Source of the DNA: Streptomyces sp. BK340
Lineage (GTDB): Bacteria; Actinomycetota; Actinomycetes; Streptomycetales; Streptomycetaceae
Direction of reading: 5' to 3'
Length of the DNA stretch: 64,000 nt
Assembly (NCBI RefSeq): GCF_007827595.1
Contig: NZ_VISR01000017.1
Location: 124,001 to 188,000, forward strand
Shown here: positions 17,931 through 27,130 of the stretch, one piece after another
Numbering within the stretch: position 1 is the first letter of the stretch
Layout: each line of letters starts with the position of its first letter
Program-made: the position numbers and the translations under genes
Notes under the pieces: generated by a model
Told to the model about the DNA's origin: nothing
The model's database searches: none
Seen by the model: only the letters and a program-made list of their open reading frames with translations

Positions 17931-20369
17931 GTGGCGGAGACGGACAAGGCGCGAGCAGACGAGGCCCGCGAGACGGCCGTGGAGGCCGCGCTCGCACGGC
18001 TCGACCTCGACGCCAAGGCACGGCTGCTGGCCGGGCAGGACATGTGGACCCTGCCCGCCCTGCCGGAGATCGGCCTGAAGTCCCTCGTCATGTCCGACGG
18101 CCCGATCGGCGTCCGGGGCGTGCGCTGGACCGCCGACGACCCGTCCGTCGCCCTGCCCTCGCCGACCGCGCTCGCCGCCACCTGGGACCCGGACCTCGCC
18201 CGCCGCGCAGGCGTGCTGCTCGCCCAGGAGGCCCGCCGCAAGGGCGTCCACGTGCTGCTGGCGCCGACCGTGAACCTGCACCGCTCCCCGCTCGGCGGCC
18301 GCCACTTCGAGGCGTACAGCGAGGACCCGTACCTGACCGGCGAGATCGGCTCCGGCTATGTGACCGGCGTCCAGTCCGGCGGCGTCGGCGCCACCGTCAA
18401 GCATTTCGTCGCCAACGACGCCGAGAGCGACCGCTTCACCGTGAACAACCTGGTCTCCGAACGCGCCCTGCGCGAGCTGTACCTGGCCCCCTTCGAGGCG
18501 ATCGTCGCGAACGCCCACCCCTGGGGGATCATGACCGCCTACAACCAGGTCAACGGCACGACGATGACCGAGCACCACCACCTGGTGAACGAAGTCCTGC
18601 GCGGCGAGTGGGGCTTCGACGGCTGCAACGTCTCCGACTGGATGGCCGCCCGCGACACCGTCGGCGACATCGAGGGCGGCCTCGACGTCGCCATGCCCGG
18701 CCCCGAGACCGTCTACGGCGAGGCCCTCGCCCGGGCCGTCCGGGACGGCCGGGTCGCCGAGGCCACCGTCGACGCGGCCGTACGCCGGGTGCTGCGCCTC
18801 GCGGCCCGCGTCGGCATCCTGGACGGCGCCGAACCCGTCGTCGCCGAGCCGCCCGCGCCGGTCGACGGCGAGGCACTGGCCCGCGAGATCGCCCGCCGCT
18901 CGTTCGTCCTCGTGCGCAACGAGAACGGCGCACTCCCGCTGAAGGCCGGCACGGTCGCCCTGATCGGCGCCGCCGCCCGCGACGCCCGCGTCCTCGGCGG
19001 CGGCTCCGCCACCGTCTTCCCCGCCCGAATCGTCTCCCCGCTCGACGGTCTCACCGCCGCCCTCCCCGAGGGCGCCCTCACCTGCGCCGTCGGCGCCGAC
19101 CCGGCCACCGAACTCGCCCCCGCCGGCCAGGGCTTCGCGCTCCGCGCGGTCTGCCGCGACACCGACGGCGGCGTCATCGGCACGGGCACCGCCCCGGGCG
19201 GCCAGATCCAGTGGATGGGCGCCGACCTCCCCGAGGGCGTCACGCACGAGACCCTCCACACCGTCGAGCTGACCGGCACGTTCACCCCGCGCGAGTCCGG
19301 CCCGCACACCTTCGGCATCAAGGGCATGGGCGCCTTCACCCTCGTCATCGACGGGACGACGTACTACGACGACGTCCAGCGCCCCGAGAGCGAGGACCCC
19401 TTCGAGACCCTCTTCGCGGCCCCGGCGCCCCGCGCCCAGGCCGAACTCGTCGCGGGCGAAACGGTCGACGTGTCCCTGACCTACGTCGTCCGGTTCCCCG
19501 AGAACATCCCCATGAAGGTCGTCACCTTCGGCCTCGCCCACTCCGGCCCCCGGCGCGACCCCGACGAGCTGATCGCCGAGGCCGTCGAGGCCGCCCGCGG
19601 TGCCGGCACGGCCGTCGTCATGGTCGCCACCACCGACCGCGTCGAGTCCGAGGGCTTCGACCGCACCGACCTGCGCCTCCCCGGACGCCAGGACGACCTG
19701 GTCCGCGCCGTCGCCGCCGCCAACCCGAACACCGTCGTGATCGTCAACTCCGGCTCACCGGTCGAACTGCCCTGGCGCGACGAGGTCGCCGCCGTGCTGC
19801 TGACCTGGTTCCCCGGCCAGGAGGGCGGAGCCGCCCTCGCCGACGTGCTGACCGGCGCCCACGAGCCCGGCGGCCGCCTCCCCACCACCTGGGGCTCCCT
19901 CACCGACGCCCCCGTCACCCAGGTCGTCCCCACCGACGGCGAACTGTCCTACACCGAGGACCTGCTCATCGGCTACCGCGCCTGGGAGAAGGCCGGACGC
20001 ACCCCGTCGTACCCCTTCGGCCACGGCCTCGGCTACACCGACTGGGCCTACGAAGCCCTGGAGACGGACGGCACCACCGCCCGCATCCGGCTGCGCAACA
20101 CCGGCGAACGGCCCGGCCGCGAGGTAGTCCAGGTCTATGTCGCCCCGGCCGAGCCCGGCCCCCGGCGCCCGGCACGCTTCCTGGCCGGATTCGCGGGTGC
20201 CGAGGCCGGACCCGGCGAGAGCGTCGAGGTGAGCGTCGAACTGCCCCGGCGCGCCTTCGAGGTCTGGGACGACACGACGAAGGCCTGGGCATTTGTGAAG
20301 GGTTCGTACGAGATCACCGTCGCCCGCTCGATCGCCGACCACAAGCTCGCCGCGCCGATTAACGTCTGA
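17931..20369 (+). CDS. GH3 family beta-glucosidase with PA14 insert
   Basis: Glycoside hydrolase family 3, about 812 residues, no signal peptide, so it acts on imported oligosaccharides. The N-terminal TIM barrel has KHFVANDAE and the nucleophile motif CNVSDWMAA (Asp). The second alpha/beta domain starts near RRSFVLVRNENGALPLK. A PA14 carbohydrate-binding insert (about residues 385-530; TGTFTPRESGPHTFGIKG) interrupts it. The C-terminus is a fibronectin-III-like domain. The start GTG 17931 has GAGGAGG upstream; the earlier ATG lies before that site. Likely substrates are cello- or aryl-beta-glucosides. Confidence 0.95.
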   Translation: MAETDKARADEARETAVEAALARLDLDAKARLLAGQDMWTLPALPEIGLKSLVMSDGPIGVRGVRWTADDPSVALPSPTALAATWDPDLARRAGVLLAQEARRKGVHVLLAPTVNLHRSPLGGRHFEAYSEDPYLTGEIGSGYVTGVQSGGVGATVKHFVANDAESDRFTVNNLVSERALRELYLAPFEAIVANAHPWGIMTAYNQVNGTTMTEHHHLVNEVLRGEWGFDGCNVSDWMAARDTVGDIEGGLDVAMPGPETVYGEALARAVRDGRVAEATVDAAVRRVLRLAARVGILDGAEPVVAEPPAPVDGEALAREIARRSFVLVRNENGALPLKAGTVALIGAAARDARVLGGGSATVFPARIVSPLDGLTAALPEGALTCAVGADPATELAPAGQGFALRAVCRDTDGGVIGTGTAPGGQIQWMGADLPEGVTHETLHTVELTGTFTPRESGPHTFGIKGMGAFTLVIDGTTYYDDVQRPESEDPFETLFAAPAPRAQAELVAGETVDVSLTYVVRFPENIPMKVVTFGLAHSGPRRDPDELIAEAVEAARGAGTAVVMVATTDRVESEGFDRTDLRLPGRQDDLVRAVAAANPNTVVIVNSGSPVELPWRDEVAAVLLTWFPGQEGGAALADVLTGAHEPGGRLPTTWGSLTDAPVTQVVPTDGELSYTEDLLIGYRAWEKAGRTPSYPFGHGLGYTDWAYEALETDGTTARIRLRNTGERPGREVVQVYVAPAEPGPRRPARFLAGFAGAEAGPGESVEVSVELPRRAFEVWDDTTKAWAFVKGSYEITVARSIADHKLAAPINV

Positions 20370-20463
20370 TCCGGGACAGTCCCCACACACCGGGGACAAA
20401 GCCCCCCACGAGCCGCCCCGGTCCGGGACCTGACCCCTGGACCGGGGCAATCGTGCCTGCCCC

Positions 20464-20630
20464 CTAGGGGGTTTCGTTCGGATCGGCCCGGGTCCGCGGC
20501 GTCCGGCACGGCACCTCGCCGCGTTGTCGGACCACCCGGGTACGCCCAGTACGCGGGTGCTCCTCCGCCTTGCGATGCACCGCACCGGACGCCGCGGCCT
20601 GATCCGGCCTGATCCAAACGAAACCCCCTA
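20464..20630. mobile_element. MITE-like element: long inverted repeat flanked by CTAG
   Basis: A 167-base palindromic unit. Outer arms CTAGGGGGTTTCGTTCGGAT (from 20464) and its near-exact complement ending at 20630 match over 21 bases with one mismatch. Inner arms CCGCGGCGTCCGG match over 13 bases. The centre holds another hairpin (ACCCGGGTAC / GTACGCGGGT). There is no ORF. The CTAG, or its inner TA, at both ends looks like a target-site duplication, as left by IS630/Tc1-type transposases. The right end supplies the TAG stop of the adjacent epimerase gene. Confidence 0.6.
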
Positions 20631-21639
20631 GCCCTGCACGCCGAAGCCGTACACCGTCTCCGAGCGGAAGACCCGGCCCGGCCGCAGTTCGGTGCTCGGA
20701 AAGTCCGGGTGGTTCGGGGAGTCCGGGAAGTGCTGGGTCTCCAGGGCGATGCCGTCGCCGGGGGCGAAGGGGGCCGCGAGGTGGTCGGCGGTGTAGAGCT
20801 GCAGGCCCGGCTCGGTCGTGGCCACGGTGAGCACCCGGCCCGACGCCGGGTCGTACAGCTCGGCCACCTCCTCGGCCGCCTCGGTCACGCCCTTGTCCAG
20901 CACGAAGTTGTGGTCGTAGCCGGAGCCCACCTTGCGGGCCGCACGGAAGTCGAAGCGGGAGCAGGAGACGTCCGCCAGCTCCCCGGTGGGAATCAGGTCG
21001 CCGTCCACCGGGGTGTACCGGGAGGCGGCCAGCCGCAGTTCGTGCCCGCCCGCGTGGCCGGAGCCGCTCAGGTTCCAGTACGTGTGATTGGTGAGGTTGA
21101 CGACGGTCGGCGCGTCCGTGACGGCCTCGTAGGCGATCCGCAGCGCGCCGGACGCGTCCAGCGTGTACGTGGCCGTCACCTCCAGCCGGCCCGGGAACCC
21201 CTCCTCGCCGTGCGGGCTCACCCGGCTCAGCCGCAGCCCGTCCTCGACCGGCTCGGCCTCCCACACCCGCTTGTCGAACCCCTGTGAGCCGCCGTGCAGC
21301 GAGTTGGGGCCGCTGTTCTGCTCCAGCGCGTACGTGCAGCCGTCCAGCGGGAAGCGGCCGCCCGCGATGCGGTTGGCGTACCGGCCGACCAGAGCGCCCA
21401 GAAACGGCTCCGGATGCTCCCGGTAGCCGTCGAGCCCCGGGAACCCCAGCACCACGTCCGCCGTACGCCCTCCCCCACTCTCGGCTTCGCTCGAGCGGGG
21501 GGGACCCCCATCGGTCCGGGACCTCGACCGACTGCACGATCCCGCCGTACGACAACACCCGCACCCGCACCCCGGCCCGCTCCAGCGTCCAACGGTGCAC
21601 CGGCGTGCCGTCGGAAAGTGTGCCGAAAAGTTCGCTCAT
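20628..21639 (-). pseudogene. Second aldose 1-epimerase gene, frameshifted inside a short repeat
   Basis: The N-terminus (MSELFGTLSDGTPVHRWTLE through SYGGIVQSVEVPDR) and the rest (VVLGFPGLDGYREH to the stop at 20628) are in different frames. All mutarotase motifs remain: RYANRIAGG, NLTNHTYWNL, TPVDGDLIPTGE, ALETQHFPDSPN. The break lies in a 44-base Streptomyces repeat (21468-21511) with a run of seven G at 21497-21503. One base less in that run would join the two parts in frame, so this is either a real one-base mutation or a sequencing error. No signal peptide, unlike the galM at 1528. Confidence 0.8.
21468..21511. repeat. Short palindromic Streptomyces repeat inside the epimerase gene
   Basis: CCCTCCCCCACTCTCGGCTT followed by CGCTCGAGC, G7 and ACCCCCAT. 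I recognise this as a common GC-rich dispersed repeat of Streptomyces. Read on the minus strand with six C it would encode an in-frame WGSPRSSEAESGGG insert; here it has seven. Confidence 0.75.
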
Positions 21640-21654
21640 GTGGGAAACCCTAGG

Positions 21655-22554
21655 TCACGGCCGCTCCGCGGTCACCGTGCGGTAGGCGATCTCGGCGAGC
21701 CGTGCCTGGCCGTTCCGGCTCGGGTGGAACCAGTCCCAGTGGCTGAGCTGTTCCGTGTCGAAGCGGTAGTCGAAGACCGCGTTCCGGTCGAAGCGGCAGC
21801 GGCGGTCCTTCGCGCACACGTCCTTCAGCACCGCGTTGTAGGCCTCCACCCGCTTCTGCACCTTGTCCCGGCGCAGCGTGGCCCGGACGGTCAGGTCGTC
21901 CGCGTCCCCCAGCATCGACGGGCAGATGCCCAGCTTCCAGACCTGCTTGCCCAGGGGGTTCGTCCGGCCCTGCGACCACAGCCGCTTCAGGTTCGGCACG
22001 CTCGCCACGTACACCTGCGTCTTCGGCAGCGCCGCGCGCAGGGTGGCCAGCGACTCCTCGAAGTCCGTGCGGAAGGAGGCCACCGAGGTCATCGCCCGGG
22101 CCGACGAGCGGCACGCGTCGTTCGCGCCGATCATCACCGTCACCAGCTGGGGGGCGCGGGTGGCCGCCTGGGCCACCTGCTCCGGCAGGTCGGACATCCG
22201 GGCACCGGTCACCGCGTAGTTCCAGCTGCGCTCCGCCGCCCCTGTCACCCCCAGCAGCCGCACCGCCAGGCTGTCCACCGTGGCGTCGCTGCCCGTCGCC
22301 CACGACACCTCGGGGCAGTCGGAGAGCACCGTGCACGCGTCGAACCCGCGGGTGATGGAGTCACCGACCGCGGCGATCGAGTCCGGGCTGCGGTTCCACA
22401 CCGGTGTGGGCCGGGGCGAGGGACGGGACACGCTCGCCCCGGAATCCTTCGTACCGTCACCGCCACCACCGAAGGCGTCACACCCCGCCGTGCTCAGCAC
22501 GGCCGCCGCCACGACGGCAAGGGCAGCCCGCGCACGGTGCCTTCGCTTCCGCAT
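21655..22554 (-). CDS. SGNH/GDSL hydrolase lipoprotein
   Basis: About 299 residues from ATG 22554 (MRKRRHRARAALAVVAAAV), a lipoprotein signal with lipobox STAGC. The four SGNH blocks are present: AAVGDSITRGF (Ser), NYAVTGARMSDL (Gly), VTVMIGANDAC (Asn) and DWFHPSRNGQ (Asp-His). It is probably an exported esterase or lipase on cell-surface or medium substrates. An in-frame ATG at 22596 would place 14 extra residues before the basic n-region and has no ribosome site, so I prefer 22554. Confidence 0.88.
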   Translation of the reverse strand: MRKRRHRARAALAVVAAAVLSTAGCDAFGGGGDGTKDSGASVSRPSPRPTPVWNRSPDSIAAVGDSITRGFDACTVLSDCPEVSWATGSDATVDSLAVRLLGVTGAAERSWNYAVTGARMSDLPEQVAQAATRAPQLVTVMIGANDACRSSARAMTSVASFRTDFEESLATLRAALPKTQVYVASVPNLKRLWSQGRTNPLGKQVWKLGICPSMLGDADDLTVRATLRRDKVQKRVEAYNAVLKDVCAKDRRCRFDRNAVFDYRFDTEQLSHWDWFHPSRNGQARLAEIAYRTVTAERP

Positions 22555-22810
22555 CCCTGCTGATCCCCTCGCTCGACGTGCAGTGCTCCCTCCCATAACA
22601 ACGCGCGAGGGTTCCCGGCCCGGGGACCTTGGAACGGCTCACCCCCGTACAAGCGTCCCCATGGGTGAATGGCGGGAGTTTCCTGGCACTGGGACCGACG
22701 GTACGTCACACTCCTTGCGCCGCCGCAGGGTAGCCTCGCCATCAACGCGGCCGTCGCGCCACAGCCGCCCAGCCAGTCCGCAAGATGTCCCGCTCTGCCC
22801 GGAGGTTCCG

Positions 22811-23305
22811 GTGACGACACGTGGAGTTCTGTACGTGCACTCCGCGCCGCGCGCGCTGTGCCCGCACGTCGAGTGGGCCGTCGCCGGGGTGCTCGGCACG
22901 CGCGTCAACCTCGACTGGATCCGGCAGCCCGCGGCCCCCGGCACCTGGCGCTCGGAGTTCTCCTGGCAGGGCGAGGTGGGCACGGCCTCCAAGCTGGCCT
23001 CCGCCCTGCGCGGCTGGCACCTCCTGCGCTTCGAGGTCACCGCCGAGCCCTGCCCCACCGCCGAGGGCGAGCGCTACAGCTGCACCCCGGACCTCGGCAT
23101 CTTCCACGCCGTCACCGGCATCCACGGCGACATCCTCATCCCCGAGGACCGCCTGCGCGCGGCCCTGCTCCGCAGCCAGCGCGGCGAGACCGACCTGGAA
23201 GCGGAGCTCTCCAAGCTCCTCGGCAAGCCGTGGGACGACGAACTGGAGCCGTTCAGGTACGCGGGCGAGGGCGCGCCCGTGCGCTGGTTGCACCAGGTGG
23301 TCTGA
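22811..23305 (+). CDS. DUF3145 family protein
   Basis: 164-residue soluble protein of actinobacterial family DUF3145, no known function. It opens MTTRGVLYVHSAPRALCPHV and contains GWHLLRFEVTAEP and IHGDILIPEDRLR. Start GTG 22811 with GGAGG six bases upstream. It converges on fabF, with a shared terminator between them. This neighbourhood with fatty-acid synthesis genes is conserved in Streptomyces as far as I remember, but a role in lipid synthesis is not shown. Confidence 0.9.
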   Translation: MTTRGVLYVHSAPRALCPHVEWAVAGVLGTRVNLDWIRQPAAPGTWRSEFSWQGEVGTASKLASALRGWHLLRFEVTAEPCPTAEGERYSCTPDLGIFHAVTGIHGDILIPEDRLRAALLRSQRGETDLEAELSKLLGKPWDDELEPFRYAGEGAPVRWLHQVV

Positions 23306-23312
23306 GCACCGG

Positions 23313-23360
23313 GACATGAGGAAGGGCCCCCGCCGGCAGGCGGGGGCCCTTCCTCATGTC
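23313..23360. terminator. Bidirectional terminator between DUF3145 and fabF
   Basis: A perfect 22-bp stem (23313-23334 with 23339-23360) with four-base loop GGCA. It lies eight bases after the DUF3145 stop and three bases before the fabF stop codon on the other strand. Confidence 0.9.
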
Positions 23361-23362
23361 AC

Positions 23363-24625
23363 TCAGATGGTCCGGAACGCCAGGACCACGTTGTGCCCGC
23401 CGAACCCGAACGAGTCGTTCAGCGCGGCGATCCGGCCCTCGGGGAGAGCACGCGCCTCACCGACGACGACGTCCGCGTTGACCTCGGGGTCCAGCTCGCG
23501 CACGTTGATCGTGGGCGGAGCCGTACGGTTCACCAGCGCCAGGATCGACGCGACCGTCTCGATACCACCGGCGCCACCGAGCAGGTGACCCGTCATCGAC
23601 TTGGTCGCGGAGATCGCCATGTGGTCGACGTCGTCGCCGAACACCTTCCGCAGGGCCTTGATCTCGGCCACGTCACCCTGCGGCGTCGAGGTGGCGTGCG
23701 CGTTCACGTGCACGATCTCGGCCGGCTTCAGGTCCGTGTTGTCCAGCAGGTTCTGCAGCGCGTGCGCGATGCCGTTGCCGGACGGCTCGGGCTGCGTGAT
23801 GTGGTGGCTGTCGGCGGAGATGCCCTGGCCGACCGCCTCCGCGTAGATCCGGGCACCGCGGGCCTTCGCGTGCTCCTCGGACTCCAGGACGATCACACCG
23901 GCGCCCTCGCCGAGCACGAAGCCGTCCCGGCCGGAGTCGTACGGACGCGAGGCGCCCTCGGGGTCGTCGTTGTTCTTGGACATCGCCATCATGTTGCCGA
24001 ACGCGGCGATGGGAAGCGGGTGGATGGCGGCCTCGGTACCACCGGCCACGACCACGTCCGCACGCCCGGTGCGGATCATCTCGATCGCGTACCCGATGGC
24101 CTCCGCGCCCGAGGCGCAGGCCGAGACCGGGGTGTGCACACCGGCGCGGGCACCCAGCTCGATACCGACGTTGGCCGCCGGGGAGTTGGGCATCAGCATC
24201 GGCACGGTGTGCGGGGAGACACGGCGTACGCCCTTCTCCTTGAGCACGTCGTACTGGTCCAGGAGCGTCGTCACACCGCCGATTCCGGAGGCGATGACCG
24301 CACCCAGCCGGTCGGGGTTCACGGACACGTCCTCACCGGCCTTGGCGGTGAATCCGGCGTCCTTCCAGGCCTCCTGGGCGGCGATCAGCGCGAACTGCGC
24401 GGACCGGTCCAGCTTGCGGGCCTGCGGGCGGGGGATGATCTCGCCCGGCTCGACGGCGATCTGCGCGGCGATACGGACCGGCAGTTCGGCCGCCCAGTCC
24501 TGTTCGAGGACACCGACGCCGGACTTGCCGGCGAGCAGGGCCTCCCAGAACGAGGCTGCGTCGCCACCCAGCGGTGTGGTTGCGCCGATACCGGTGACGA
24601 CCACGGTGCGATTGGTCGGGCTCAC
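23363..24625 (-). CDS. fabF: 3-oxoacyl-ACP synthase II (elongating ketosynthase)
   Basis: KASII of the dissociated fatty-acid synthase: condenses malonyl-ACP with growing acyl-ACP in the cytoplasm. About 420 residues from GTG 24625. The Cys-His-His triad is intact: VSACASGAEA (Cys170), NAHATSTPQGD and MTGHLLGGAGG. TSP-like gate text and a glycine-rich end (NDSFGFGGHNVVLAF) are typical. An upstream ATG at 24658 lies close to the acpP stop; I prefer GTG 24625 because MSPTNRTVVVTG is the usual Streptomyces N-terminus. Last gene of fabD-fabH-acpP-fabF. Confidence 0.96.
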   Translation of the reverse strand: MSPTNRTVVVTGIGATTPLGGDAASFWEALLAGKSGVGVLEQDWAAELPVRIAAQIAVEPGEIIPRPQARKLDRSAQFALIAAQEAWKDAGFTAKAGEDVSVNPDRLGAVIASGIGGVTTLLDQYDVLKEKGVRRVSPHTVPMLMPNSPAANVGIELGARAGVHTPVSACASGAEAIGYAIEMIRTGRADVVVAGGTEAAIHPLPIAAFGNMMAMSKNNDDPEGASRPYDSGRDGFVLGEGAGVIVLESEEHAKARGARIYAEAVGQGISADSHHITQPEPSGNGIAHALQNLLDNTDLKPAEIVHVNAHATSTPQGDVAEIKALRKVFGDDVDHMAISATKSMTGHLLGGAGGIETVASILALVNRTAPPTINVRELDPEVNADVVVGEARALPEGRIAALNDSFGFGGHNVVLAFRTI

Positions 24626-24711
24626 GGGAATTCTTTCTCCAACGGATGCGGGATTCATACGGCGCCACCGCCGGGTGGCGGGGCCTTGCAGCCTGTTGCC
24701 TAAGGGGTGGC

Positions 24712-24960
24712 TCAGGCCTGGTGCTTGAGGATGTAGTCGGTCGCGTCGCCGACGGTCTTGAGGTTCTTGACGTCCTCGTCGGGGATCTTGACGTCGAAGC
24801 GCTCCTCGGCGGCGACGACGACCTCGACCATGGACAGCGAGTCGACGTCCAGGTCGTCGGTGAAGGACTTGTCCAGCTGGACGTCCTCAACCGGGATGCC
24901 GGCGATCTCGTTCACGATCTCGGCGAGACCTTCGACGATCTCTTCCTGAGTGGCGGCCAT
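24712..24960 (-). CDS. acpP: Acyl carrier protein of fatty-acid synthesis
   Basis: 82-residue acidic ACP. The phosphopantetheine attachment site is DVDSLSMVE with Ser41. Short helical bundle sequence MAATQEEIVEGLAEIV at the start. It carries acyl chains between the enzymes encoded by its neighbours. Position between fabH and fabF and the 79- and 86-base gaps fit a single operon. Confidence 0.98.
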   Translation of the reverse strand: MAATQEEIVEGLAEIVNEIAGIPVEDVQLDKSFTDDLDVDSLSMVEVVVAAEERFDVKIPDEDVKNLKTVGDATDYILKHQA

Positions 24961-25039
24961 GTTGGCGCTCCTTCTTCGATAATCCAGACGGTTTGTGGCA
25001 GATGATCCCGTACCGGACGCATGATCCGGCACGGAGTGC

Positions 25040-26071
25040 CTAGGGGAGGGTAACGACCGTGGCGGCGAAGACGAGACCCGCCCCGAATCCGATGACGAGC
25101 GCGGTGTCGCCGCTCTTCGCCTCCCCGGTCGCCAGGAGCCGCTCCATCGCGAGCGGAATCGAGGCGGCCGAGGTGTTGCCGGTGGTGCGGATGTCACGGG
25201 CGACCGTGACGTGCTCCGGCAGCTTCAACGTCTTCACCATCGAGTCGATGATCCGCACGTTGGCCTGGTGCGGAATGAAGACGTCCAGGTCGTCCGGGGT
25301 GATTCCGGCCGCGTCCAGCGCCTGCTGGGCGACCTTCGCCATCTCGAACACGGCCCAGCGGAACACCGCCTGGCCCTCCTGCGTGATCGCAGGGAACTTG
25401 ATGTTGCCCTCGCTGTCCAGGGGCAGCGTGGTGACGTCGCCGACGTGGAAGCGGTCCCAGGGCACGGTCTGCTTGATGGTCTCGGACTTGTCGCCCTCGG
25501 AGCCCCAGACGGTCGGGCCGATCGCCGGCTCCTGGGAGGGGCCGACCACGACCGCGCCGGCGCCGTCACCGAACAGGAAGGCCGTGGCCCGGTCCTCCAG
25601 GTCGGTCAGGTCGCTCAGTCGCTCCACACCGATGACCAGCACATGCTCGGCGGAACCTTCCACCACCATGCCCTTGGCGAGGGTGAGGCCGTAGCCGAAG
25701 CCCGCGCAGCCGGCCGAGATGTCGAAGGCGGCGGCCTTGTCGGTGCCCAGCTTGTCGGCGATCTCGGTGGCGACGGCCGGGGTCTGGCTGAAGTGCGAGA
25801 CGGTCGAGACGACCACGGCGCCGATCTGCTCGGCGGTGATGCCCGCGTCGGCGATCGCCTTGCCGGAGGCCTCGATGGCCATCGCGGCGACCGTCTCGTC
25901 GGGGCCGGCCCAGTGCCGGGTCTCGATGCCGGAGCGCGAACGGATCCACTCGTCGGACGAGTCGATCTTCTCGAGGATCACCTCGTTGGGCACCACGCGG
26001 ACCGGCCGGTAGCCGCCGACACCGAGGATGCGCGCGTACGGGGCGCCCTTGCTGGGCTTGATCTTCGCCAT
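25040..26071 (-). CDS. fabH: 3-oxoacyl-ACP synthase III (initiating ketosynthase)
   Basis: KASIII, which primes chains from acetyl- or branched-chain acyl-CoA plus malonyl-ACP and so sets the branched-fatty-acid profile of streptomycetes. 343 residues. Triad: Cys122 in ISAGCAGFGYG, His in FIPHQANVRI and Asn in TTGNTSAASIP. The N-terminus MAKIKPSKGAPYARILGVGG is normal for actinomycete FabH. It starts 15 bases after the fabD stop. Confidence 0.97.
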   Translation of the reverse strand: MAKIKPSKGAPYARILGVGGYRPVRVVPNEVILEKIDSSDEWIRSRSGIETRHWAGPDETVAAMAIEASGKAIADAGITAEQIGAVVVSTVSHFSQTPAVATEIADKLGTDKAAAFDISAGCAGFGYGLTLAKGMVVEGSAEHVLVIGVERLSDLTDLEDRATAFLFGDGAGAVVVGPSQEPAIGPTVWGSEGDKSETIKQTVPWDRFHVGDVTTLPLDSEGNIKFPAITQEGQAVFRWAVFEMAKVAQQALDAAGITPDDLDVFIPHQANVRIIDSMVKTLKLPEHVTVARDIRTTGNTSAASIPLAMERLLATGEAKSGDTALVIGFGAGLVFAATVVTLP

Positions 26072-26086
26072 GATCGGTACGGCTCC

Positions 26087-27040
26087 TTAAGCGTCGGCGC
26101 CCGCTGCGGCAGCAGCGGAATCAGCTGCTGCGGCGATGAGCTCGCGGGCCGCGTCGAGGTCGTCGGGGGTCTTCAGGGCCAGCGTCCTGACGCCCGGAAG
26201 GGCCCGCTTGGCCAGGCCGGTCAGCGTGCCGCCCGGGCACACCTCGATGAGCGCGGTGACACCCAGTGCCTTGAACGTCTCCATGCACAGGTCCCAGCGC
26301 ACCGGGTTGGCGACCTGGCCGACCAGCCGCTCCAGCACCTCGGCGCCGGTGGCGACGGCCTGGCCGTCCTTGTTGGAGACGTAGGTGACCTTCGGGTCGC
26401 CGGGCGTCAGCTCGGCGGCGGCCTTGGCCAGCGCGTCCACGGCAGGAGCCATGTGGTGCGTGTGGAAGGCGCCGGCGACCTTCAGCGGGACGACCTTGCG
26501 GACGCCCTCGGGCATGTCCTCGTTCAGCACGGCGAGCTGCTCCAGCGTGCCCGCGGCGACGATCTGGCCCGCGCCGTTGACGTTCGCGGGGGTCAGGCCC
26601 AGCTTCTCCAGGTGCGCGACGGAGACCTCGGGGTCACCGCCGAGCAGCGCGGACATACCGGTCTCGGTGATCGCGGCGGCGTCGGCCATGGCCAGACCGC
26701 GCCTGCGGACGAGGCCGAGCGCGGCGGTGTCGTCCAGGACGCCCGCGAAGGAGGCGGCGGTGATCTCACCGACGCTGTGACCGGCGACGGCGCCCGGGGC
26801 GATCTCGGCGATGTCACCGAGTGCCGCGGCGGACAGGATGCCGGCGGCGACCAGCAGCGGCTGCGCCACCGCGGTGTCGCGGATGGCGTCCGCGTCGGCC
26901 TGGGTGCCGTAGTGGACGAGGTCCAGTCCGATGGCGTCCGACCACGCGGCGACGCGGTCGGCGGCACCGGGGAGGTCGAGCCAGGGAGTCAGGAAGCCGG
27001 GCGTCTGGGCGCCCTGGCCGGGAGCGACGAGTACGAGCAC
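26087..27040 (-). CDS. fabD: Malonyl-CoA:ACP transacylase
   Basis: Loads malonyl units from CoA to ACP for fatty acid, and in Streptomyces often also type II polyketide, synthesis. About 317 residues. GQGAQ opens the protein, GHSVGE holds the nucleophile (Ser89), and GAFHTHHM the catalytic His. Start GTG 27040 (VLVLVAPGQG) with purine-rich GAGAG before it; GTG 27046 is an alternative two codons earlier. First gene of the fab operon, preceded by a 9-bp inverted repeat and fasR. Confidence 0.95.
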   Translation of the reverse strand: MLVLVAPGQGAQTPGFLTPWLDLPGAADRVAAWSDAIGLDLVHYGTQADADAIRDTAVAQPLLVAAGILSAAALGDIAEIAPGAVAGHSVGEITAASFAGVLDDTAALGLVRRRGLAMADAAAITETGMSALLGGDPEVSVAHLEKLGLTPANVNGAGQIVAAGTLEQLAVLNEDMPEGVRKVVPLKVAGAFHTHHMAPAVDALAKAAAELTPGDPKVTYVSNKDGQAVATGAEVLERLVGQVANPVRWDLCMETFKALGVTALIEVCPGGTLTGLAKRALPGVRTLALKTPDDLDAARELIAAAADSAAAAAGADA

Positions 27041-27103
27041 TCTCACACTCTCTCTTGGGGACGGCCGGGGCCGCCCGTGGGGACAGGGACGAAGAACACG
27101 GGG

Positions 27104-27130
27104 GGCTTTTGTGGGGCCCCGACAAAAGCC
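27104..27130. promoter_or_regulatory. Inverted repeat between fasR and fabD
   Basis: GGCTTTTGT (27104-27112) pairs exactly with ACAAAAGCC (27122-27130) across a nine-base GC loop. It starts at the fasR stop codon and lies about 65 bases before fabD. It may be a fasR terminator, or part of the fabD control region where FasR binds. Confidence 0.5.
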
